NCBI RefSeq assembly: GCF_026151205.1
Contig: NC_087077.1
Location: 16,851,475-16,915,474, forward strand
From: Bolinopsis microptera
Taxonomy: Eukaryota > Ctenophora > Tentaculata > Lobata > Bolinopsidae
DNA: 64,000 bases
Reading direction: 5' to 3'
This document shows, piece by piece, positions 27,401 to 39,400 of the stretch. The notes beneath the pieces were generated by a model that saw only the letters and a list, made by a program, of their open reading frames with translations, was not told the DNA's origin and ran no database searches. The translations under genes were made by a program, and so were the position numbers. Numbering within the stretch: position 1 is the first letter of the stretch; each line of letters begins with the position of its first letter.

Positions 27401-30400
27401 AACGTGGTCATCTCCCTAGATTCACGGCTGGATATTGTGCAGTGCTGTACACTTGTTTTTTCAAAAGTAGTTTTAATCCCTACCTCAGCTGTGGTGTAAT
27501 CAACGAAAAATAAGTTTTTTCTATTTGCATCCGACTCAGCACGCTGTATTGCTTTAGCTATCAGTATGACACTTTTACCCGTTCCTGCGGGCCCATTGAT
27601 AAGAACTAAGTGTTTCTCTAAATTGTACGCTTCAAACTGCTTCTTAGTGAGGTTGTTCACTCCTAAGTACTTCTTAATGACATCTGGGGCTGGAATTACG
27701 TTTGGATTATTTTCCCTGAACATAAAACTTCCAGTGCGCAGTTTTTTATCAATATCCTGTATACACCGTCCCAAACTGCACTTGGATTTATCACAGTGGC
27801 CCTTATTATCCGTACACCAAATAGCAAGCAGCATGTTCCTGACTTTATCATGTTTTGCTTGAAAGTCAGAGTTGAAAGCTTCTTCTGTGTGAAAATCTGT
27901 AACGTTGCCTTTCCACCAAGATGCAAAATCTTCTGTATCTTCTTTGAATATAACCGATGATAGCTGATCAGGCTCCAAGGTAAGTTCTGCACTGGATCCC
28001 TTCGTGAAGTTAGGATGAGCTGTAAAGTGGGAGATATTTGTGCTGTTCTCAATGCTTCTGATCAATTTCACCATTCTTTCCCTCTGTTTTTCTGATTTCT
28101 TGTATGATCCCTGCAATCCTAACTTATGCTGTTGTTCATCTAATTCAGGATTTTGCTGTTTTGCTTCACTAAAACTTGTCATATTCTTCACTTCAATGAT
28201 CACAAAATAGTTCTTTCCTATGATCAAAAAATCGCACTCTCCCTCGCGATTGTTTGGTGCTTTTCGGCAAGCCACACACCCTTTTCTAACATGACTTTTA
28301 TCGCACAAACAATATTGACGGTGAGTATATTCGAAACTGTGTAGAACGTTTATATCTTGATCTAGTAGCTCCTCCAGTGCTCTATAAACTACAACTTCGG
28401 TCTCATAGTCTAACTGACGTTTTTTATCATCTTTAAAACTGGGACCAGGCTCACCTTCATCTGGGTATACGTCAATATACGTGTGTTGTGGAGCTTTAGG
28501 TAGCATGATTGGGCGTGTTTCTGTTGACGTACAATACGTATCGTAGATATCTTTCCCGTTCTTGAGATATTCCTCCATTTTGAGATCTCTGAAATAATTG
28601 TGTACCTTTATTTCTTTATTCAAGTTTCGAAACTTTGACAATGATGTAGCAATATATGAAATTTCATGCACAAGGCTGAAACGAAATACGTGCGGTCGTT
28701 AGTTGAGGTACGAAAAAAACTGAAATGATGCATGATTCAACTGTCAAATTTCCACATCTAAACTCTAAACAACTGCAGCAACAAGGTCAAATAAACAACA
28801 TACCGAGTGTAGATCGTAAATGAGAGAATACAGAGAAGTCCAGTATAGACTAAACACAAAGAGAAAACGCTATGTTCAAAGTAAATGAATGTAGATTATG
28901 TTTCATGAGGTTATAATACTATGATATATATAATCTTATTATATTATGCTTCCTAGATGTTATATATTAGGGTAAGTTTATTACATTACTACTGTAACAC
29001 AGCATTTACCGCGTCATAAGGTGACTGCAACTGGTGATAATAAAATAATAAAACGACGGATCAAATTTCAATATTCTAATATTCAATATTTGATATTCAA
29101 TCAGGAGGTTGAATTTATTTATCCTTCGTAAATGTGAAAGGAAATACGTAATAATGGTTACTAGTTAGGAATGGAAACAGCTGTATATTACTATATTATG
29201 AAATGTGTGATCACGTGATACTGATACAAGGCTATGTTTTATCCTTTCTAGTTTAAACAACTGGACTTCAAGTCAAATCTGGGAATTTTTATGGACTATA
29301 ATATTAGTTATGTATATTTGAAACAGTCGAGTAAAATATTTGATTGTCTGACGTCTGTCTTGCTTTATCAGAGCCATATTTTACAGTGGAAATATTGCTC
29401 ATGTCTGTGATTTGGAGCCTCTTTTAATCCGGATTTGATCGAAACTGGCATTTAAATTATTTTGGTAATAGATTCAACCAGAGAGAAGTCACTGGAAATT
29501 TGTTACCGCTTTTTCTGGATACAAAATAACTAAGGGCCAGGGGTGGGAGTCAACAAATTGGTCTGGAATTTAAGTGATAATAAAATAGGACCGTGCTTGA
29601 CAAGGTTGTTAAATACGTCAAATTTTCGTGAAAGAATACGACGTATTCGGTTCTAATAAAGAATACGTCGTAATACGCCGGAATACGGTAATTTCTATGG
29701 ATTGTTAAATACGTCCACGAATACGCCATAATACGCCGTAATACGCTGATTTGTCAAAATTAAACATTACAGCTGCGCGCCACCCTCATCATTGATCATG
29801 CATTAAAGGAGTGCAGTTATACATGATAACTTAAATTTGTAATCAAATTTCATGGATAATAAGCTAACATTTTTTGCGAAATTACCAATTACTTATTACA
29901 TATTAATACATATTTAATGATTTCGTTTCCTAAAACGATCTCGCAATTATCAAAGTTTAAGACCATTTTCTAAAGTTCAGTCCCCTCAACATATTTGAAT
30001 TTTTGAATTTTTTGAATAAAGAATACGTCGTAATACGTCAATTTTCGAGGATTAATACGTATTCGTATTCCAATACGTATTCCCTCCTAATACGTATTTA
30101 ACAACCTTGGTGCTTGATGGTGAACATATTGTGGGGATTGTGATGATATCATTTTATTACACGAATTGCACTAATTGCACATTAATTAAGATTTAAGAAA
30201 TTAAAACAGTGATGACTTATGGGCTAGAACATGCTGTGTCGGCCATTATTTCAGGTGCATTTATTCATTATCCTGTTTATATTATATAGCTAGAAGAATT
30301 TGTATCTGGACAATGGTGAGGGTTGTAGTTTATATTGTAGGATTGTAGGACTGAATCCCTAACGGACGGAATCACTACCACCCAAATATCACTACTGGTA

Positions 30401-33400
30401 GTGATTTAGTCCGTTAGGGATTCGATCCGAAAATGTACCTCAATCCCTACCAGTTGATCTTAGTTCACTAGTTCTAATATCATGACATGATCTGAGCCGG
30501 GGCTCTCATGGAGTGCTTGATATGGGGCCTGTCAGACATGTGATCCACAGACTTACGTACGCAACGAGGAGCCCTAACGAGAACTGGTTCGGATCAAGTC
30601 ATCCATAATGACCTGCTATACGACAATACAGTGATGTGAACCTTCACATGCTCGGTATCTCAATCAGCTAGCGGGAATAATATATAAACCCGAGAATAAT
30701 ATATAAACCCTCGTAATGAAATACGAATAATTATGCCTTTATTGCAAAGTTCAGTAGGGATCACATCAAAGTGGTTATGTCTAGATATGAGCGGTAGTGA
30801 TTTAGTCCGGTAGTGATTCAGTCCGAAAATATACCTCAATCCCTACCAATAGTGATTGGTAGTGATTCAGTCCGTTAGGGATTCAGTCCGGTAGTGATTC
30901 AGTCCGCTCACCAATCTGATTATATTATGCTTCCTAGATGCTAGGGTAAGTTTATTACATTACTATAATTGTAACACAGCATTTATCGCGTCATAAAGTC
31001 ATAAGGAGACTGCAACTGGTGATAATAAAATAATAAAACGACGGATCAGGTTTCAATATTCAATATTCAATATTCAATATTCAATATTCAATATTCAATA
31101 TTCAATATTCAATATTCAATATTCAATATTCAATATTCAATATTCAATATTCAATATTTGATATTCAATCAGGAGGTTGAGTTTAGTTAATGTTATCCTT
31201 CGTAAATTTGAAAGGAAATACGTAATAATGGTTACTAGTTAGGAATGGAAACAGCTTTATATTATGAAATGTGTGATCACGTGATACTGATAACTGATAC
31301 AAGGCTATGTTTTATCCTTTCTAGTTTATTTGACGTGACATTACTGAGGTCGCTGATCATTCTGTAGATATCATCATATTCTCTCTGGAACATTCCCTTG
31401 TGGACATAAGAAAGACGGGACTTGTTGATTGGATTTGTGCTAAAGAAAGGATTTTTACCTAAGTGCGTGAAGAATATTTCCGTTCTAAAAATGTCTTTAA
31501 TCGCTGTGACTGGCACCAAAGGGAGAGCTGAGTGAAGTAGATTGAAGATATTTATGAAGATGGACCCTATGATGATTGCCCTCATTTTAATCCCAACCAC
31601 TATTTTGTAGCATGACAGGAACCTGGTGATACTCATTAACGCTATCAGCATAAGTGAGCCATGAGACGAGTAGGAAAAGAGGACTCCCAGAAAAGAACAG
31701 AACAGACTGGCTCTCCATATTTCTTCCAGTTGGCAATAGTCGCCTTTATACTGGAGGAAAACTGCGGCAACCACTATGCAACACAAATACACTCCAGTGA
31801 GGGTATCATGAAAGAAAATTTGGATAAGAAACACTTTGTCAATTTCATAGACCTTCGAGCTACAGGTCATATTCCAGCATTTGTAGCCTTCTTTAATATT
31901 CAAGGAGATGATGAGGATGCCCATGATTATTGTTGCAGAGCAGACAAATTTAGATTTGATAAGGAATGCAGAGGAAGACAGCTCTTCGAACTGGCAAATT
32001 CCACATTCATCAGCTCCTTTAAGACAATCCTTCACGTTACCAACCCACTCAGCTGTCTCATTAGGATTGCAATACCCCATGGACACCCCATCTCGTCCGC
32101 TTGGTTTTCACAATGAATCTCTCCATCACAGATATAGCCTAGGTATAGATTCTCTGAGAAATCCTTAAGGTCACAGTGAAACTCATACGGTAGTGGATAT
32201 CCCATCCCGATATGGATACAGAACCTCTCCCAGCCGTCTTCAAATCCGTACACGTGGCTGCAATTAACTTTACAGTATTCTGCAAAACTTTTAGAATGTG
32301 GTAATCTGCCAGCAAAATAAGCTTCCTTTAAACATGAATGAAGAGGGTTTAAATGTTCAGAACGAAGTCCGATTTCGCTACATTTCTTGAATGAATCCGA
32401 ATTTTTGATCGCGCAATACCTATCTTCTGATACGCAGATCTTGCTAGCGGTTCCTTGGAGGGGAAAGACAACGAATTCGGAACACAAACGCTCATCAGAA
32501 CCGTCATTACTGAATCTCGTTACAGAGACTATCCCATGCGATGCAGCCTGATCCATCAGCACAGTAGAAAACATGTGAGTGGGGATCATGACAATTACAT
32601 TCGTCGGTTTGGCATTGTGAAACACCATCACAGATTTGGGAAGGGTTGGCAAGGTTGCAAAACCAAGTGACGTTTTCAAAACTAAAACCAGCAATTGTTA
32701 AATCGTCCTTGGGTCTTAAATCTGTCTTTAAATTGAAATTAAACTCACAAACAAGATCGTCCCCCTGTGGTCCATGACGGTCGTCTGTCATCTCTAGGTT
32801 CTGAAACCTTTGTATTTGCAAGAACATTAGGGTCTGTTCGTAACACGTACCCAGGTCTTCAGAAAAATCTTTAATTGAATCTGCATTCTGCAATTGTCAG
32901 CATGTTATCTATGTCTTCTAGTTGGGTTGTTATCCCAGTTGGTTGGATAGTGACTATGATGCTGGCGAAGAGTAGAAGAATAATTTTAACCTCTTCTCTC
33001 ATTGCGTAATTTAAGCCAAACATACCTGAGGTGCAAGTTATTTGTTGTTTAGTCTAGTTTGGCAGTCACGTGGTCACGTGGTCACGTGGTCACGTGGTCA
33101 CCGAGTGATGAACCAGCGAGAGGGATCTGGTACTTAACCGAAATTAGCAACATTCACATTTCGGTGTTCACTTCGGCAGTTCAAACTGCAAGGGAAAGCG
33201 TGACAACCATCCAACACAACCAATATCAAGCACTGAAATACAAGACTGAAATTACTTATTCAAGTTTATCGCCACGTGACGTGACAAACGTGCACTGCCC
33301 ATTTTAATTTTGGTGAACTGTAATGGTGAAACCACGAGAGCATCACGATGGTTGTCCGATGTTCAATGATAGTATCATCATTGGGCAATGAACACTTTGT

Positions 33401-36400
33401 GTCCGATTTTATTTGCGTTGCAAGTACTAGTAAGTAAGTAAGTACGTTTGCTTCTTTGTTATTTAAATTTTGGTGGTTCAACTTCAAAATAGCAACCACC
33501 TCAGCTTTTATTGCGCCCTTGTGAGAACCAGAATAAATTTGTTAACTTTCATCTTAATTTGAGAAAATGGTCATACTTTTTATTGTGAATATTAGTGTAA
33601 TTTGAACAAAGATACGGTCATTAAAACAAATTATTTTGTGACCTAAGTTTTTTTTGAGAGTAGCACCTTCCCTGTGACAACGGGACTCGAAAATTCTTAT
33701 ATGTTGTAATGATACCTCAAATAATTACATCCCCTTCGTTGGAAATTTCATCACCCTTTCATCACCATAGCACAGACCGACCTAGTACCTAGTACCAATT
33801 ATTAGAGTATTATAGCTTTATAGTATGCTTTTAGTGTTAAATATTGTGCAAAATAATATGACCTCCAAAATTATGAACTTTTTCCCTGGAAAGACTGATT
33901 TCACTGTAATGTTGAGACAGTTTATAATTTTTATATTTGTTTATAGTTAAAGTGTTCTTTGCATGATTATCTGTTACAATATGTACATAATATATGAATT
34001 ATATGCACACAAGTTCGGAAAATTCTAGCTCATTTCCGTGAATAGTGATGAACTATCTACCGCAAATGATTTTGATAAATTGAAATGCAGTTTTAAAAAC
34101 ATCTGCCGATCAATTGAATAAAATTGAAGATTTTTTACTGTTAAATTCCTGTTCAATCTCAAACAAAGGGATATATTTTACACACTTTATATAGCCCTTC
34201 AATTTCCTATCGAATGTTAAGACCATACTCGTTAGGATCATTTCTACAGTATGTGTCCCACCTTAGTCTTCTACAAAAGACAACCGATTCAGTCACGATG
34301 ATGAGGATGTCCTTTGCTCCTGAGCATGAAACTAGCTTCTTCTGAAGCATTGATGACTGTTCACCTGTCATCATGTGTGACGGGGAGGGAGCAAAGGCAG
34401 CCTGAGTGGCCCTCTTAATAATCTGAAGTAAAACAAAAACTCTCTGCCGATTTATTAGTGGAGTGGCCTCACTAATAAATCGGCATAATTGATCGCTTAA
34501 TCATCTATACACCATCAATCATCATAAAGTCGATAATATTGTTTCAATATTTTCAGTATATTGTGTAAATTCTAAAATTTGTGAAAAGAGCAATGGAATG
34601 TGAAGTGAAGGCATTGTAATGTGCGTAATGCATGATTCCTTGTGACTACTACTGCACTGCAACTACCGTCGCGCTTAGCGACTTAGCAACGCGCAAATAC
34701 AAATACAAATGCGTCATGTTTTGGTATAATTACGTCTTCTTAAAGTTAAATGGCGAGTTCGTGTTTTATCTCAAATTGGTCACAACTTTAGCTGTCATCG
34801 GTATTTTCTAATGCAGTAAAAAGAAGGGAGGGGGAGGGAGTCGATTTTGATGAAATTCTTCTAATCGTTGTCAAAAAGAACATTCTTTTGGCTGTTAACA
34901 TGATTCGATGAGCGGCTTATTTTAATCTTTAATTATCATCATAATATTTATGACACGATTCGATTATATTTATATTTATGACATAATTGGAAAAAATTAA
35001 CGATAATTTTTATTCCAACGTGCAGTGCACGTAATAATATGCAAATATGGCTCCTTTCCTGTGACAACAGTTGGTTAACATGTTAGTTTGTTGAGCTGTA
35101 AACATGGGAATGGAATGTGAAATGGGAAGGTGCATAGTAACACGCATGGTAACCGTTTGTCATCAATACTTTAATTAATGGTATCCGTAGTAATTTGTTG
35201 GCTGACAGCGGTATTATTGCTGCTAGGTACATTCTTTCCATTCCTTTACCTTTATATTTCAGCGACTGTTTCTGATATCAATTGCTCCGGTTTTTAAATT
35301 CTAACCACGTTATCTCAAATGGTCAACAACCTCATTTAAATTTTAATATGATACGAAAACCCACTTATAATTTGACTGTAATTCGAGGAGAGTCTATAAA
35401 AAAGAGCCTCAAAATGCACATGGTAAAATGAGAGCTAGCATATCTAATGAGTATTCACTATATGTTCATAATGCTCCTTGTGCGGACCCCTTTAATAACA
35501 CAAATATTACTAACGTGATGGAATTCACTGTACTTAATCTGGTTATGCTATATTATATATTTAACACTGTGACGTACCAACACTGTATTACAACTTATTA
35601 ACTTACTTCCCTACAGGTGGCTCTGTGAGCAGATAGTCCGGAAATGTAGATGAAAGTTTTAATACTTACTCGATTATATTACCAGCTGTTAAATGAGGTA
35701 GAACTTTAACATGATCTAATGCGTTATTTATCGTTAAAGCTGTACTGGTTACTACTTATTGTATAATGAACCTTGAAGTAACGACAGCTTGTACTATTAT
35801 ACGGAGAGAACATTAGGAGAGGTAATGGTCCGGTGTGATCTTATCCATTAACCGGTCACGTGGGCACTGTAACCGGTCACGTGGGCACTGTAACCGGTCA
35901 CGTGGGCACCGTAACCGGTCACGTGGGCACTGTAACCGGTCACGTGGGCACATTGACTGGTCACGTGGGCACATTGACTGGTCACGTGGGCACTGTAACC
36001 GGTCACGTGGGCACATAGACTGGTCACGTGGGCACTGTTCGTAAATCTGAAAATTGGTTAGAAATGAAGTTAGCAATGTCCCTGGGTGGTTAACAAGCAT
36101 GAAATTAACTGGAACTGTGCTAACATTAGAAAACAGATACACTCTCAGCTCACATTATATAAGTATTATATAAATATAGTACACTCGGAATGTAATGTAC
36201 CAAGTATTTAACATACCTTACATGGTGGTGCTTCACTCGTTCATTAATTCAACTTTATACATTTACTCTCTTAGTCAGTGTGGATAAGTACGAGGAGGAT
36301 AACATCTTAGTTTATCAAAACATCAAAGTAGAGCTATCGTCATCCTATCATATTGCTTACACACAGTGGCGTTGAGGTATTAAAATCTGTGTTCATTGCT

Positions 36401-39400
36401 GAAACCACCACTATTTCAGTAACCGATACAACAAGTTGGGACTGAACAAAAGAAAAGGATTCCTTCTCACCATGAAAGCTATCTTTTACAACAACGTACG
36501 TTAAGTTCAATACTGATATTCAGTAATCGTAAGATCTGCCATTTTCTGCTGATTGCTTATTTTGAAATCTCATGTTCATGTTGTCCTAATCTACATGATG
36601 TATTATACTGAAGTGATATCCATGTTAAGACTCTCTCCCCCTCTCAGAGCGAAGAGACTGAAGTAAGCAGTGTTGCAGTACCCACAGCAGTGAAACTGAT
36701 TGGTAACAAGCGGTGTGTAGAAGTATCACTAGGACCAAACCACTCAGCAGTTGTGGTAGATACCGGCCAGATATACACATTCGGCCAGAACAAGGACGGA
36801 CAGTTGGGAGTTAGCACCAGACACAACACTGATGCGCTGGTTCTGGTCAACAGCATGGTCCATCACAGAGCTAAGGTAGGTGAGATAGTTGGTCCATCAC
36901 AGAGCTAAGGTAGGTGAGATAGTTGGTCCATCATAGGGCTAAGGTATGTTAAATAGTTGGTCCATCATAGGGCTAAGGTATGTTAAATAGGTCCATCACA
37001 GGGCTAAGGTATGTTAAATAGTTGGTCCATTATAGGGCTAAGGTATGTTAAATAGTTGGTCCATCATAGGGCTAAGGTATGTTAAATAGTTGGTCCATCA
37101 CAGAGCTAAGGTAGGTGAGATAGTTGGTCCTTCACAGAGCTAAGGTATGTTAAATAGTTGGTCTATTATAGGGCTAAGGTATGTTAAATAGTTGGTCCAT
37201 CATAGGGCTAAGGTATGTTAAATAGTTGGTCCTTCACAGAGCTAAGGTAGGTGACTGGTGAGATAGTTGGTCCATCACAGAGCTAAGGTAGGGGAGATAG
37301 TTGGTCCATCACAGAGCTATGGTATGTGAGATAGTTGGTCCATCACAGAGCTATGGTATGCGAGATAGTTGGTCCTTCACAGGGCTAAGGTAGGTGAGAT
37401 AGTTGGTCCTTCACACTTCACAGGGCTAAGGTAGGTGATTTCTTGACAATCCTATCCAGACGGTATCTAGGAGATCACTTATTTTATTATTACCTGGACC
37501 TCCACATTAACTCTTCAGCTGCTTCACCTTATATTCTTGCCAACTGAGTAAATTCTCGCGTGCTTGCACTTTACAGTAATTTGTGGGCATTACGGACGAT
37601 GTAGTTGTTAATACTTGACATATTTTCTGTTCCATAGCAATTAGTTCCCACGGCTGCTCAACTCTAAAATGAGGGCAGTAAATTAGATTGAAATTTATCA
37701 TTATCATATTTAAATCTCACAATATTTACTACTAAAGTAGTAACTTAATAGTTACGCTAGATTAGTTCACATTCTTTCAGTTTGTTGCATGTTGTGCAGG
37801 GTACACAGTAGCGGTGACTGATACGGACTCTATATTCCTGTGGGGTACGCCCCCTCCCACCAACCTCAATGAGTTGTCGTTAAGGGGCGTGGCTGTTACT
37901 GACTCCGAGGAATCTGATTTCGGTAAGATAATGGGAGTCATGGTTCCTGGTTTCGTATTTCATTGAGTATTCTTCCTATTTGATTATATAAAGGGATAAG
38001 ATATTTTATAAACCTGTTAATTTACCTGTGATTCAATGTTTCGTAATTTTCGCTGATACAAATTTCCACCCCTCAGAAATGCAAACTCCAGCATTAGCCA
38101 GCGGCAAATCAAAGAAGAAAGCCCAATCAGCACTTATCCCAGCACACTCCGCCCACAAAGCGGCACTCCCCAAATCCATGTCAGATCCCGACATACACGC
38201 CTCCTTCACCCCAAAAAGTGGTAAAAACAGCAGATTAAGAAAGACAGCATCAGATAGGAACGCAACACTGGAAACTAATGATATGAGGATTAATCCTCTG
38301 GAGATATCTCTGACAGACGCAGCACGGCGGGCCAGTGCCAGCGGGAATCCTGGACTCAACCGCATCAAACGGTTGATCAGCTGCAACCACTCGTTAATGA
38401 TACAAGTAAAATATGTTCTGCTTATAATTAGACTTTATTCAAGTTTCAATTTACGAATTTTGAAAGCCCTTAACTCGAATCGATCGAAACCTATTAATTG
38501 TAAAGTTTGCAATGTAAACCTGCATAACATGTTATAAGTAACATTCCTTGTTTGCAGGTCAGTACTAATGCACCTCAAAAGAAGAAACGAAAGCACACCG
38601 GAAGACATGTGTACGTAATTATTCTCAAGGAATGAACTTACTTTAGAGGACTTGTATGCCCTCAAAGTATCTAAGATTGCAATGTTTGATATCGGTACAA
38701 AATACATTCTAACATTTTCCTTGCATAAGACAGAGCTTCTGAACTTAGACACAGTTTCAAAACGATCCATACATTAACGAATTTCAGTTTATCAGAATTA
38801 CCAGGCAGTATTAATTAAACTCGTGCTTCCCTCAGGGCCTCTTCAGAAGACAACATGGCCAGCTCAGAAAGGTCTGAATCAGCAAACCACGAGGTAAAGA
38901 CCAACATGAAATAATGAGCAAACTCTGTCTTTAGATCTGTAATCACTTTCTGTTTTTGTTCTTTCAAATGAGAATTTCTGTATTTCACGTCGTGTAGATC
39001 CGATGAACCACACAGGTCACAGAGGGTGTAGGATCGAGACCCCTTTATCACACTGCCAAACTCAGTTTGTCACATTGTATTATTGTCACACTCTCATGAG
39101 CACCGATCTGTCACACGTTGTCATTGATAGTGATTTGTGACAGTCACTCTGTGACAAAATGGTTTCAGTCCTCTTCCGCAGAGAGTGGAATATGAATCTT
39201 ATGTAAGGCGCGAAGTACGATTGTGTGATAACTTTTTCACTGCCAGTCGTTAGTATGACAGCGCGCGCCCGAATGTGTGGCTTATCCGGCAAATTCAGTG
39301 CATGCATGGGTCATGATTTGTTTTTGTTTTTGTGATCATATTCATGGTCGATATCAATCCCAGGCGACACTTTGAATTCATTGAAAAATATTTATCGTGT

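Larger units (their letters stand above)
19635..37922 (+). other. RCC1-repeat propeller exons of the NEK9-like protein
   Basis: Exons 19635-19756, 21129-21247, 21577-21757, 22034-22150, 36420-36495, 36648-36875 and 37781-37922 encode about 328 residues of RCC1 blades: [61 protein letters not shown] and [13 protein letters not shown]. In human NEK9 the RCC1 region restrains the kinase. The 14.3 kb intron falls inside a blade, between CG and [10 protein letters not shown], and phase is kept across it. Confidence 0.88.

Noticed and set aside
31661-32168. Plus-strand open frames over the LDLa-GPCR
   Set aside because: Antisense shadows of the minus-strand receptor sequence.
35813-36142. Open frames with CPRDQS / NRSRGH repeats
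   Set aside because: They are translations of the 21-bp E-box minisatellite in an intron.
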